Positions 1 through 8,238 of a stretch of 64,000 bases of DNA are shown here, piece after piece. The notes under the pieces are model-generated. The model was not told the origin of the DNA, made no database searches, and saw nothing but the letters and a program-made list of their open reading frames with translations. Numbering within the stretch: position 1 is the first letter of the stretch; each line of letters opens with the position of its first letter. A program made the translations under genes and the position numbers. The DNA comes from Photobacterium marinum. Its GTDB lineage: Bacteria; Pseudomonadota; Gammaproteobacteria; Enterobacterales; Vibrionaceae. The DNA is taken from the NCBI RefSeq assembly GCF_000331515.1, contig NZ_AMZO01000015.1:35901-99900 (forward strand), written 5' to 3'.

Positions 1-566
1 GGTGTCTGGAGCTCCATAAGCTGAATAATTAACCAGTAGTTGATAGCAATTGAATAGCAATCTGTCCAAACCTGCTGTGTATACAATTGAATGAGGTATA
101 GAAAACGCCTCGCGTATACTATCTTTGTTTTATGACAGAATTATTACAAGAGCCCAATAGAAGCAAAAAACATTCAAATTGATATTAGTTGCTGATTTTT
201 AATGTTTTTTTGTTGGTGATGTTTATTTTATTTCTCTGTAATTAATCTGAAGCCTTGTGATTAAAGGTGAGCTTGGTAGTTTTAAATATTACTTATCATT
301 AATTAATGGTGTTCTTTTTAAATTTAAATTCATTTGGATTCTAATTGTTTTTGTTAATATCGGTTTTCTATTTTAATATAATCATGGCTTATAGAAATGG
401 TATTTAAAGACAGGGTTGAATTGTTTTTTTTTGATTATATTGTTAAGCGGTCATTGTATTTTATATTAATTGGGCGAGGTGATGAGTTTAATTAAATTAT
501 AATATAATGGTTTTCTAATATAATGAATATTTGGTTCTTAATTAATAAACTTGTCATGTAAACTTA
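1..566. other. AT-rich intergenic stretch, no gene seen
   Basis: This very AT-rich stretch has no open reading frame with a ribosome-binding site or recognisable protein. It lies beyond the 3' end of the minus-strand TetR gene and probably contains the regulatory or terminal region of a gene outside the window. I see no tRNA, repeat array or clear strong hairpin in it. Confidence 0.5.
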
Positions 567-1079
567 TTATGCAACTTCTGTCATTTGTTCTGTCAGGGCT
601 TCATTTTCTGGCTGGTGATCATTTCTATTGCATGCTGTGCAGTTATCTTCAGATAAATGGACAATGGCATAACCAAGGCTCATATAGATACAGCGTTCGA
701 TATCAGTTTGCTCTCCGCGGATGGCATCAAAAATGCTGCTAAGTCCCTGTAATGGTGAGATTATTGGTCCTATGTGTTTGACTGCTTTAACAAATTCTGT
801 CTCATGATGAATCGCATAAACCCAAGATGTAAAGAATGCATCTGGTGAGGTGAAAATCAGCGGGCGTGTGATGATTTCCAAGAACATAGGCTTTAGTTCA
901 GCAATCAAATCTGCTTTCAGTTTAAAGTGGGCATTGATACCTGAACGGGTGATTCCGACTTTTTTCGCAATTGTCCCAAAAGTTAAATTTTCAAAACCTT
1001 CATTCATCGCAATATCGAATGATATGTCGACAATTCTGCGTCGGGTTTCTGCAGCGACAGCTTGGCTTACTCTAGGCAT
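567..1079 (-). CDS. TetR/AcrR-family transcriptional regulator
   Basis: The product is a predicted 170-residue DNA-binding repressor. The N-terminal third has the TetR helix-turn-helix pattern: a basic start (MPRVSQAVAAETRRRI), then IAKKVGITRSGINAHF, in which GITRSGI..HF is the recognition-helix region, then LKADLIAEL. The C-terminal ligand and dimer domain is not assignable to a subfamily. I chose the ATG at 1079 rather than the upstream in-frame ATG at 1127 because the protein then begins like the related regulator at 19040-19507 (MARVTPEES) and the longer form adds 16 unrelated residues. No strong Shine-Dalgarno is visible for either. The gene stands alone. An inverted repeat at 1157-1189 just upstream could be its own operator. 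The ligand and targets are unknown. Confidence 0.8.
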   Translation of the reverse strand: MPRVSQAVAAETRRRIVDISFDIAMNEGFENLTFGTIAKKVGITRSGINAHFKLKADLIAELKPMFLEIITRPLIFTSPDAFFTSWVYAIHHETEFVKAVKHIGPIISPLQGLSSIFDAIRGEQTDIERCIYMSLGYAIVHLSEDNCTACNRNDHQPENEALTEQMTEVA

Positions 1080-1156
1080 TTTTATTATTGAATGATCTCT
1101 TAATAGTGGTCGCCATAATAGCAGCATTTAGTTATGGATCCAGTGACTTTGTCATT

Positions 1157-1189
1157 TAATCAGATCTGATCATACCTGTTGTCTGATTA
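1157..1189. promoter_or_regulatory. Inverted repeat, candidate TetR operator
   Basis: Arms TAATCAGA (1157-1164) and TCTGATTA (1182-1189) are perfect reverse complements. The left arm also overlaps a 12-bp palindrome, ATCAGATCTGAT, at 1159-1170. The site lies about 80 bp upstream of the TetR start, which suits autoregulation. Its function is inferred from position and symmetry. Confidence 0.4.
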
Positions 1190-1645
1190 TTCGGTTTTAA
1201 TATTTGGATATTTAATGAATGGTATCCGATAAATTTAAAATAAAAGATGTCGCATTAATGTATCTTTTTAGGTTCAGCTTCTCCTTTTGTGACGTTGTCA
1301 CTCTGTAAGCTGTTATTTACACTTTAAAAGCTATATTTTTCAGTCATGTTTAACATGGCTGTGGTACTTCGCCTATCTGTGCGAGAAGAAGGCCTCTTCA
1401 ATGGTTGGTTAGCGATGGTAGGTTTAAAGAGGCCTTTTGTACCAATAGCGGACGCTAGCTTCGCGTAATGTCGGTACTAACATCCCGAAGGAATGCAATA
1501 GAAAGTGTATTGAACTGGTTTAGAGTAAAAAACCTAATTGTTGTTTTTATAGACAGTTGATGTAGAGGATAAGAAAGTAAAAGCGCCAGTAGTAGCTACT
1601 AGCGCTGTTATCTGACCTTAACTTGGTTTATCGATACGAACTATT
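1190..1645. other. Intergenic region with a terminator-like hairpin
   Basis: There is no gene here. AAGGCCTCTT (1389-1398) pairs with AAGAGGCCTT (1427-1436), extendable by two pairs, across a 28-nt loop, and is followed by TTTTGT. A second imperfect pairing follows between GTACC (1439-1443) and GGTAC about 30 nt further on. The block could be a terminator, a small RNA or a processed leader. No promoter was identified with confidence. Confidence 0.35.
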
Positions 1646-2332
1646 TCAACGAAAAAACAGCTGACTGAACGGGTTCAGTAAGGTTGCAAGCCCTGAAGTG
1701 AAATGTAGTGGTGCGTCAAGCAGTGTCAGGCACAGGCAATCCTGATTTTCCTCAGTCTTAGGTGAGTGCTTGTTTTCTCTTGTTTGCACAATGAAGTCCC
1801 CCGGGTAATAAGTCGCCTGTTCATCACAGAACTTGCCTGCCAGAACCAGGGTAATCTCCTGTCCTTGATGAGTGTGTTGAGGCAGCGAGCTGTTACTATC
1901 CATATAAATGAAGTTCATTTTGCTTTCACCGCCGGTCGTGACATGGGCACGTTTGATATTACCCGGTAGGTGGGTCCAGGGACCTATTTGGTCTTCGTGG
2001 CGTTGCAGCGCTCTGGGGAGCTTGAATGACTTGTTATTGATCGTCAATACAGCCTCCTGCTGCTCAGGCTGATAATCGACACCTTCATTTTGAGGAGCTT
2101 CTTTATGACGAAGAATTTGATCTAGCATGTTATTTAGTTCATCAGATAAGGGCTCTGAGGGAGAAAGTGCTAACTCCCTAGCTTGTGCTGTTTCAATATC
2201 AGTAACTTGTTGTCGGCAGTCTGCACAGAGTTCAATATGAGCACTCAGCATGATGCTTGAAGCAGGATCCAACTCACCTGCAACATGTTTTGCCAGAGTT
2301 TCCGCTGTCGGGTGAAATTGAATGCTAGTCAT
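1646..2332 (-). CDS. chrR: ChrR-type zinc anti-sigma factor with cupin domain
   Basis: This 228-residue protein is predicted to hold the co-transcribed ECF sigma factor inactive and release it under singlet-oxygen or similar stress. The N-terminal anti-sigma domain has the zinc ligands expected of the ChrR family: H7, H32, C36 and C39 (SAHIELCADC). The C-terminal cupin carries H153, H155, E159 and H189 (PQHTHQGQE, then ENKHSP), the usual HxHxxxE...H set, so both metal sites look intact. Its start overlaps the end of the sigma gene by 8 bp on the same strand, consistent with translational coupling. The family role is known from Rhodobacter. The inducing signal here is inferred. Confidence 0.9.
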   Translation of the reverse strand: MTSIQFHPTAETLAKHVAGELDPASSIMLSAHIELCADCRQQVTDIETAQARELALSPSEPLSDELNNMLDQILRHKEAPQNEGVDYQPEQQEAVLTINNKSFKLPRALQRHEDQIGPWTHLPGNIKRAHVTTGGESKMNFIYMDSNSSLPQHTHQGQEITLVLAGKFCDEQATYYPGDFIVQTRENKHSPKTEENQDCLCLTLLDAPLHFTSGLATLLNPFSQLFFR

Positions 2333-2942
2333 CGAGTGCCTCCTTCATTTTCTGTAGCGCAAGTCGAAGCCGACTTTTAACAGTGCCCAGCGGGACATCA
2401 AGGGCATCGGCCACATCCTGATGTGAAGCGCCCTGTAAACAAATCATACGAACAACTACCGCCTGAGTAGACGGCAGGGTATTAATTAAGTCATGAAGCT
2501 CTTTGCTGACAATAGAATGAAACTCTTTGGGAAGTTTGTCGGAATCGGTCTCTTCACACAGAACAGGCCAGAGGTCATCGCCCTGAACCCAGTCATTCTG
2601 ATGCTTTGTTTTCCTCAGGAGATCAAATTTTACATTCCTTGCAACAGAATAAATCCATGTCAAAGCAGCACCTTTAGATTCGTCATAAAGGCTGGCTTTC
2701 AACCAGATTTTTAACATGGTCTCCTGCACAATTTCCATTGCCATGGTTTCATCTCTGAGCTGTTTACGAGAGTAATTAAGCAGCTTGGGCGCAATCAGAA
2801 CAAAGAGCTTTTCGTAACTTTTCTTACAGCGATCATTAGCAATGTTATAAAGCAGTACTGCCAGGTCAGGTTTTGGCAAGGCTTCGTTGAGCATGGGCTT
2901 CTTTGCGTTTCCGGTGTTAAGGCATTGGTTTGTCTTAATCAT
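2325..2942 (-). CDS. rpoE: ECF RNA polymerase sigma factor (ChrR-controlled type)
   Basis: The product is a 205-residue extracytoplasmic-function sigma factor. The region-2 core (YEKLFVLIAPKLLNYSRKQL, then AMEIVQETMLKIWLKA and TWIYSVARNVKFDLLRK) binds core polymerase and the -10 element. The region-4 helix-turn-helix (LQGASHQDVADALDVPLGTVKSRLRLAL) reads the -35 element. It is followed with an 8-bp overlap by its ChrR anti-sigma, which places it in the ECF11-like, Rhodobacter RpoE class rather than the E. coli envelope-stress class. The symbol follows that usage. It sits 32 bp downstream of the LON-domain gene and is probably in one transcript with it. A candidate target promoter lies at 3731-3758. 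Confidence 0.9.
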   Translation of the reverse strand: MIKTNQCLNTGNAKKPMLNEALPKPDLAVLLYNIANDRCKKSYEKLFVLIAPKLLNYSRKQLRDETMAMEIVQETMLKIWLKASLYDESKGAALTWIYSVARNVKFDLLRKTKHQNDWVQGDDLWPVLCEETDSDKLPKEFHSIVSKELHDLINTLPSTQAVVVRMICLQGASHQDVADALDVPLGTVKSRLRLALQKMKEALDD

Positions 2943-2974
2943 GGTTCTACTGCAAGCATGGGATCCATAATCAG

Positions 2975-3607
2975 TTAACGCAATAGTTGTGCTAGGCGAT
3001 CACTTTGATTAATGATTTTTTTCAAATATCTGAGACAAACATCCGGGGAAGAATGCCTGAGAAGCTTTTGTTTGGTCTTTAAAGGCAATGGCAACAGCTC
3101 CAGCCAGCGCCAGCATAACCAGCATGGGTTATCGAAATCGGCTTCGAATGCATTTGGGGGCGATGCTAAAGTTGAGGCTTTGTAATTGCTCTCATGATGG
3201 TGTTCAAGTAAGAGCGCTTTCAATTTTGCAGCCAGCAAATTTGTTGATGGCTCTATTTGTTCTGTCCTCCATAGAGGGAGAGGTTTTGCTTTGATGTGAT
3301 GGTGTTGTGGTGTGGTCGAACTGATTACCCCTAGACTATCAACAATGATATCAACCCGAATTTGGTCAGTTGATAGCCAGTCAATTTCGACAATTCGGGC
3401 ATAAGATACGATGTCACCCTGAGCAGCAGCCACTTTGCCATCACTATCTTGCATTAATAACCAGAGGCCACCAGTTTTAGTTGCATCGCGGATTGTGTTG
3501 ACAAAAATAAGCCCATCTCCCCTGATTTGCCATTGAATTCCGGGAAAGTAATGCTCAGTAGTTATCAAGAAGGGCAACAATACTGGTTGTAACTCGGGTA
3601 TATGCAC
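2975..3607 (-). CDS. LON peptidase substrate-binding-domain-like protein
   Basis: This 210-residue protein has no Lon ATPase or protease part. Its N-terminal half resembles the stand-alone LON N-terminal (PUA-like) domain: LQPVLLPFLITTEHYFPGI, then GDIVSYARIVEIDWLSTDQIRVDIIV. The C-terminal half ends in a cysteine- and tryptophan-containing segment (NPCWLCWRWLELLPL) followed by basic helices, as in small LON-domain proteins of gammaproteobacteria. The start is a GTG at 3607 with AGGAG six bases upstream. It is the first gene of a run of LON-domain protein, sigma and anti-sigma, so it may belong to the oxidative-stress regulon. The domain assignment is from pattern recognition only and the molecular role is unknown. 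Confidence 0.6.
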   Translation of the reverse strand: MHIPELQPVLLPFLITTEHYFPGIQWQIRGDGLIFVNTIRDATKTGGLWLLMQDSDGKVAAAQGDIVSYARIVEIDWLSTDQIRVDIIVDSLGVISSTTPQHHHIKAKPLPLWRTEQIEPSTNLLAAKLKALLLEHHHESNYKASTLASPPNAFEADFDNPCWLCWRWLELLPLPLKTKQKLLRHSSPDVCLRYLKKIINQSDRLAQLLR

Positions 3608-3730
3608 ACTTTTCTCCTATAGGTTGTTTCTTAAACATACGGACCAAATTAGAGATCAGATGACCCAACTTTAATTTTCAATCAAAAGGTTGTTTTACTG
3701 ACAACGCTGTAAATAAAATCTATACCGTGC

Positions 3731-3758
3731 TGATCGGTTCTACTTTTAGCGTCGTAAT
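3731..3758 (+). promoter_or_regulatory. Candidate ECF-sigma promoter for the DUF4397 lipoprotein
   Basis: TGATCG (3731-3736), a 16-bp spacer and CGTAAT (3753-3758) resemble the TGATC ... CGTA promoters used by ChrR-controlled ECF sigma factors. It lies 38 bp before the start codon at 3797, divergent from the operon that encodes such a sigma. This is inference from motif and position. Confidence 0.35.
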
Positions 3759-3796
3759 TACCCTCAACTGATGATGAGAAGAAAGAGGGTGTTCAA

Positions 3797-5164
3797 ATGC
3801 AAATCAAATCGGTGGTATTAGCTTTAGGCTCTGCGATTTTTATAACAGGTTGCCCATTGTTAGAAGATGATGATTCACAAATCCGGGTTACACATGCCAG
3901 TAGTGATGCTCCTGAAGTTGCAGTGAAACTTAATGGTGGAATTGTTGAAGGTCTTGAAAAAGTTGATTATCAGGTTGGCAGTGGATTGATTGAACTTGAG
4001 TCAGGTGCGTATGACATTGCTGTTGATGCGCTGTTACCGGGAGATACCAGTTCGGAAGTGATTAGTACTAATCTCGATTTCTCGCCTGATATGCAATATG
4101 ACATTATCGCAGTAAATAGTGCCGCCAATATTGAAGCTGTCGTTCTTTCCCGTGAAGATATAGCCCCTGCTTCGGATGAAGTAAGGTTGGATGTCCTTCA
4201 TGCTCACCCTGGTGTTGGTGCCGTTGATATTTATCTGACAACAGCAGATGAACTGACTGATGAAGCACCTGCTGTCAGTGGACTGGCATTTAAAGTCGAT
4301 GCGACTGAACTGCCCGTTAGTATTCCATCTGGTAAGTATCGAATTCGAATCACACTCAACGGTGATGATGACAAAACAGTTGCTTTCGACAGTGGTGAAA
4401 TGGATTTGGTCGGTGGTAGTGATTTGATGATTACTGCGGTTCCGAATGTTGACGGCGGCGCTGTTTCACCAGTTAATCTGTTGGTGGCTGACGGCACTGA
4501 AGTTAATGTATTACGAAATAGTGAAGAACAGTCTGGTGTCCGTGTTGTTCACGCTGTTGATGATGCACCTGAAGTGGATGTGCTGGCTTCTGATGCAGCT
4601 GTTGATGGCCTTACAAATATTGCTTTTACCCAATTTCGTAGTCTCGATTTAGCTCCTGGAAGTTATGACTTAAGCGTTGCGGCGTCTTCTGACAATAGTC
4701 TGGTTGTGATTGATGCACCCGGAACTGAATTTGTCGCAGGTACTACCACTAGTATTTACGCGGTCGGTAAACTAAACGATATTGCAACATCTACTATCGA
4801 ACCTCTGATTATTCCCGAAGATCTTCGCTCCGTAGCGCTTTACGCCAAGCTGAGAGTGGTGCATGCCAGTGTGACGGCCGGTGATCTTGGACTAGTAGAT
4901 ATTCATGCTTCGGCAGACGGTGTTTATGATGAAACGACAGCTGTACTAAAAGGCGTTGATTTTAAAGATACCGCTACCTTGATTGTTTCGGCCGGCACCT
5001 ATTCTCTGGCTGTGATTCTTGCAAGTGACGATACTTTTATACCTGCTGTTGAAGCGGTGGCAACCGTTGAAGATGGCGGTGTATATTCTGCTGTTGCTAC
5101 AGATAACACCGGCGGTGGTTTCTTACTGACTTTAAACGAAGATAATACCGCGCCGACGCCATAA
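3797..5164 (+). CDS. DUF4397-repeat lipoprotein
   Basis: This 455-residue secreted protein has a lipoprotein signal ending in FITGC (lipid-modified Cys19), followed by an acidic LLEDDD, which favours surface or outer-membrane placement. The mature part is made of repeated beta-sandwich units. The motif (I/V)RV(T/V)HA...DAPEV recurs at about residues 30 (RVTHASSDAPEVAV), 136 (LDVLHAHPGVGAVDIYL), 248 (RVVHAVDDAPEVDVLAS) and 354 (RVVHASVTAGDLGLVDIHA), giving roughly four copies. DUF4397 domains occur in secreted bacterial proteins and have no established activity. The start has AAGAGGG upstream. The gene faces away from the ECF sigma operon and has a candidate ECF promoter, so it may be in that regulon. 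A strong terminator follows. Confidence 0.85.
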   Translation: MQIKSVVLALGSAIFITGCPLLEDDDSQIRVTHASSDAPEVAVKLNGGIVEGLEKVDYQVGSGLIELESGAYDIAVDALLPGDTSSEVISTNLDFSPDMQYDIIAVNSAANIEAVVLSREDIAPASDEVRLDVLHAHPGVGAVDIYLTTADELTDEAPAVSGLAFKVDATELPVSIPSGKYRIRITLNGDDDKTVAFDSGEMDLVGGSDLMITAVPNVDGGAVSPVNLLVADGTEVNVLRNSEEQSGVRVVHAVDDAPEVDVLASDAAVDGLTNIAFTQFRSLDLAPGSYDLSVAASSDNSLVVIDAPGTEFVAGTTTSIYAVGKLNDIATSTIEPLIIPEDLRSVALYAKLRVVHASVTAGDLGLVDIHASADGVYDETTAVLKGVDFKDTATLIVSAGTYSLAVILASDDTFIPAVEAVATVEDGGVYSAVATDNTGGGFLLTLNEDNTAPTP

Positions 5165-5193
5165 TTATTTGATTATGTTATGAGCCAACCCTT

Positions 5194-5218
5194 GCCAGCC
5201 GTATGGCTGGCTTTTTTT
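5194..5218 (+). terminator. Rho-independent terminator
   Basis: GCCAGCC (5194-5200), a 4-nt loop and GGCTGGC (5205-5211) are followed by seven T residues, 30 bp after the DUF4397 stop codon. Confidence 0.9.
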
Positions 5219-5231
5219 ATGTTTTTAACTT

Positions 5232-5255
5232 GTAACTGAGTAATTATTCAGTTAC
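5232..5255. promoter_or_regulatory. 24-bp near-perfect palindrome, candidate operator
   Basis: GTAACTGA (5232-5239) and TCAGTTAC (5248-5255) flank an 8-bp AT-rich centre. Over the whole 24 bp only the pair at positions 9 and 16 is mismatched. It lies 50 bp before the DMT transporter start and could bind a dimeric regulator, although no regulator gene is adjacent. Confidence 0.35.
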
Positions 5256-5304
5256 GTTTCGAACAATTATCATACAAAGTAAACGATTACCGGGCAGGGG
5301 GAAC

Positions 5305-6195
5305 ATGCACCAAGAGCGACGTGCCGACTTTATTCTGGTTTTAACCACCATGCTGGCTGCTGCTGGCTGGATTTTTTCAAAAGAAGCGATTCAGGGCCTG
5401 CCGCCATTTGGCTTTATTGGTCTGCGCTTTGTGTTGGCATCAATTTGCCTGTTGCCGTTTTGCTATCGTTATTTCAGGCAAGTAGACAGAACAGATGTCT
5501 TAAAGGCGATGGGGGTTGGTTCCCTGTTGGGATCGGCGCTTTTGCTGTGGATTTATGCGATTTCTGTCAGCGATACGCTTGGAGAAGGGGCGTTCATCAT
5601 GAGTTTGTCGATGCTGTTTGTACCTCTTGTTGCCTGGCCGTTGTTTAAGCAGTCGCCACCAAGATTATTCTGGCTGTCATTACCGATGGCAGTTGCTGGT
5701 TTGATGATGTTGTCACTGGGTGGTGCAAATGGCTGGCAGCAATCGCCAAGCCAAATATGGTTCCTTGGATCAGCTGTGATGCTAGCGCTGCATTTTAACT
5801 TCAACAGTAAGTACGCAAGGCGGATTCCGACGTTACTGCTCACTTGTATGCAGCTTTCTGTTATTGGTGTGATGGGGCTGGTGGCGTCGATGTTGACAGA
5901 AACCTGGCCAGAAACTGTGGGTTCGACAACCTGGGTATGGTTTTCTCTGAGTGTGCTTATTGCGACCAGTCTTCGCTATGTAATGCAAACGGCCGGACAG
6001 AAGCATAGCTCGCCAGCCAACGCGGCAATTATTATGATCCTGGAGCCAGTCTGGACAGTGGTTTTGAGCGTTATCTGGTATGCCGAGCAGATGCCGATGC
6101 ACAAGTTGAGCGGATGTATGATGATTCTGATGGCGCTGTTGATATACCGTGGTGGTCCTTTCCTGATACGACGCCTGGCTAAAGCTTATTCATGA
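5305..6195 (+). CDS. DMT-superfamily (EamA) transporter
   Basis: This 296-residue inner-membrane protein has about ten hydrophobic segments arranged as two EamA halves. It begins near FILVLTTMLAAAGWIFSKEAI with GLPPFGFIGLRFVLA, the usual first-repeat signature, and the second half contains PANAAIIMILEPVWTVVLSVI. Members export amino acids, nucleosides or other small metabolites. The substrate cannot be told from sequence. The start at 5305 has an AGGGGGA ribosome-binding site six bases upstream. The gene is a single transcription unit, convergent with the cyclodeaminase operon and separated from it by a short hairpin. The palindrome at 5232-5255 may control it. Confidence 0.88.
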   Translation: MHQERRADFILVLTTMLAAAGWIFSKEAIQGLPPFGFIGLRFVLASICLLPFCYRYFRQVDRTDVLKAMGVGSLLGSALLLWIYAISVSDTLGEGAFIMSLSMLFVPLVAWPLFKQSPPRLFWLSLPMAVAGLMMLSLGGANGWQQSPSQIWFLGSAVMLALHFNFNSKYARRIPTLLLTCMQLSVIGVMGLVASMLTETWPETVGSTTWVWFSLSVLIATSLRYVMQTAGQKHSSPANAAIIMILEPVWTVVLSVIWYAEQMPMHKLSGCMMILMALLIYRGGPFLIRRLAKAYS

Positions 6196-6225
6196 TCTCA
6201 ATCCGAGTGTTGGTATTCATGGGAA

Positions 6226-6251
6226 CTAAAGGCCAAGGTTTCGGCCTTTAG
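6226..6251. terminator. Hairpin between convergent genes
   Basis: CTAAAGGCC (6226-6234) and GGCCTTTAG (6243-6251) form a 9-bp perfect stem with an 8-nt loop between the 3' ends of the DMT and cyclodeaminase genes. The T-tract is poor on both strands, so termination may be only partial. Confidence 0.5.
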
Positions 6252-6262
6252 TGGGAGGATAA

Positions 6263-7195
6263 TCAAATCACCGCATTTGCAATAATAATGTCTTGTGATG
6301 CGATACCGGTAAAGTCGGCAACAGTAACCCGATTTTTCTGATAGCGGTTTGGGTTGTTCAGGTAAGTTCCGAATTCAATCGTTTTGCGTTTAATTTCAGG
6401 GTGATTCTTATCGTTGTATAAATACTGTAACTCACCCTGGGTCGAACACTGAATCAGGCTGTCTGCAAGAATAAACTCAGCATTTTTAATTACTGATTCG
6501 TCAAGCTCTTGTTTCTCCTTGGTATCACAACCAAAAGCATTGATATGAGCATTGGCTTTTAGCCACTCATACTTTATATAACCTGCTTTAGCAGGAGTAA
6601 CCGTCGTAATTACATCGCACTGTTTGCATAGTGACTCGACAGAGTCGCAGCGTGATATGGTGATATTATGTTCAGCAAGTTTATTTTGTAGTGTGTTGAT
6701 GTTGTCTTCACTGATGTCATATACAAAAATATGTTCAATTGATAACGCATTGCATGTATAAATTGCCTGGTAATATCCTTGAATACCACACCCGATAATA
6801 CCGAATGAAACTTCTGGTATGTTGCCTACTATTTCTTTTGCAAGCATACCTCCGGCAGCCGCTGTGCGGTGATCTGTTAGGATGCCTTCATCATTTAATA
6901 AATATTCCGGAAAGCCCGTTTCGCTATTAATAAGCATGATGCAACCGTACGAATTAGGTAGGCCAATCTTATAATTAGTATAGCTACCGGATGCAATTTT
7001 AATTGCGGCATAGTGTTGCTTTTTGCCGATACCATATTTGATATGAAGTTCACCATTAGGTAATGGCATATGACCGACAGGAGGAATTTCAAAATCATTA
7101 TTTGAATAGTCAATGTATGACTGTTTCATCATCTCCATGACATCGTTCATGCTTGGTAGTTTCGCTGTAATTTCGTTTTTGTTTAAGCTAATCAT
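6263..7195 (-). CDS. Ornithine cyclodeaminase / mu-crystallin family oxidoreductase
   Basis: The product is a 310-residue NAD(P)-dependent enzyme. The Rossmann motif is FGIIGCGIQGYYQ (GxGxxG). The N-terminal half has the family signatures LHIKYG, NYKIGLPNSYGCIMLINSETGFPEYLL and LTDHRTAAAGGMLAKE. Family members include ornithine cyclodeaminase, ketimine or iminosuccinate reductases and the ectoine-pathway EutC protein. The partner gene, overlapping by 4 bp (ATGA), is a serine/threonine dehydratase-type enzyme, so the pair has the EutB-EutC or BhcB-BhcD arrangement. A role in degrading a 3-hydroxy-aspartate-like or related amino acid is plausible. No ectoine hydrolase genes are nearby. The family call is firm and the substrate is not known. 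Confidence 0.85.
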   Translation of the reverse strand: MISLNKNEITAKLPSMNDVMEMMKQSYIDYSNNDFEIPPVGHMPLPNGELHIKYGIGKKQHYAAIKIASGSYTNYKIGLPNSYGCIMLINSETGFPEYLLNDEGILTDHRTAAAGGMLAKEIVGNIPEVSFGIIGCGIQGYYQAIYTCNALSIEHIFVYDISEDNINTLQNKLAEHNITISRCDSVESLCKQCDVITTVTPAKAGYIKYEWLKANAHINAFGCDTKEKQELDESVIKNAEFILADSLIQCSTQGELQYLYNDKNHPEIKRKTIEFGTYLNNPNRYQKNRVTVADFTGIASQDIIIANAVI

Positions 7196-8178
7196 TTGGC
7201 CACCATCTGCATTGCTTTATCGAACATTTCATCTGTAACGTTGCCCCCACAGATGACGATGCAAACCTGCTTACCTTTAAATTGCACTCTACTTTTGATC
7301 AGGCTGGCGACAGATACACCGGCGGCACCTTCAATAATCATGTTATGACTGTCTTTGATAAGCTGCATCGCATCAGCAATTTCAGTTTCAGTGACAGTCA
7401 CTGTTTGATCAACAACTGCGGTACAGATTGGCAAGGTGATACTACCTGGCTCAATACCCCCGGCAGTGCCGTCGGAAAGCGTGTCTTGCTCAGGCACTTC
7501 AACAATTTGACCTTTTTCCATGCAGACTTTCATCGCAGGTGCATTTTCCGGGAAGGCTCCAATAAGCTGAAGCTCCGGATTGATAGACTTTGTTGTCAGG
7601 CCGATTCCGCTGATCAGACCGCCGCCACCGACACTGACGATAATGGTGTCTATATCGCTATTTTGAGTAAGAATCTCTTGTCCAATAGTGCCCTGGCCGG
7701 CAATGATATCTTCGTGATTATAAGGGCTGATATAAGTTTCACCGGTTTCTTTGGCTGTATTAAGAGCAACGTGCTCAGCGTAATCGGCACTGCCATCTAC
7801 CTTTACGATTTCTGCGCCAAATTTAGCAATTTTATTTTCTTTTTTATTACTGATTTTCTGGGGGACATAGATCTTAACCGGAATGTTTAATGCTTTTGCT
7901 GCTGCCGCAGTTCCGGCGCCATGGTTCCCTGAACTTGCGGTTAAAACACCGTTGTTCTTATCATTGTTATTTAAGTTCAACAGTGCGCTGGTAGCTCCCC
8001 TTATTTTAAAGCTTCCTGTGGTTTGTAGGTTTTCACATTTTAAATATACATCGCATTCGCACAATTCTGATAATACGTTTGAGTACATTAATGGCGTTTT
8101 ATTTACACCTTTTTTTGTATAAAAACCGTTTTTATTTAGTGTTAGTGATTTTTGTAATATTTGGCTGAATTTATTCAT
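7192..8178 (-). CDS. PLP-dependent threonine/serine (or 3-hydroxyaspartate) dehydratase family
   Basis: This 328-residue fold-type II PLP enzyme has the Schiff-base lysine in TGSFKIRGA, the substrate loop in TASSGNHGAG and the phosphate-binding glycine run in VSVGGGGLISG. There is no C-terminal ACT regulatory domain, so it resembles the short catabolic serine/threonine dehydratases, EutB, or threo-3-hydroxyaspartate ammonia-lyase rather than biosynthetic IlvA. It is followed with a 4-bp overlap by the cyclodeaminase-family gene, so the two probably act in sequence on one amino acid: dehydration and deamination, then imine reduction or the reverse. The start codon is ATG at 8178 with only a weak ribosome-binding site. 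The 14-bp palindrome at 8239-8252 lies just upstream. Confidence 0.85.
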   Translation of the reverse strand: MNKFSQILQKSLTLNKNGFYTKKGVNKTPLMYSNVLSELCECDVYLKCENLQTTGSFKIRGATSALLNLNNNDKNNGVLTASSGNHGAGTAAAAKALNIPVKIYVPQKISNKKENKIAKFGAEIVKVDGSADYAEHVALNTAKETGETYISPYNHEDIIAGQGTIGQEILTQNSDIDTIIVSVGGGGLISGIGLTTKSINPELQLIGAFPENAPAMKVCMEKGQIVEVPEQDTLSDGTAGGIEPGSITLPICTAVVDQTVTVTETEIADAMQLIKDSHNMIIEGAAGVSVASLIKSRVQFKGKQVCIVICGGNVTDEMFDKAMQMVAK

Positions 8179-8238
8179 CAGGTTTTGCCTCGTTAATTAT
8201 CCTGATGATTAAAATAAAAGAGTCGATAAATAAGTGCA

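Noticed and set aside
7282..7890. 202-codon plus-strand frame opposite the dehydratase gene
   Set aside because: It is antisense to a well-conserved PLP enzyme and resembles no family; the minus-strand gene explains the open frame.
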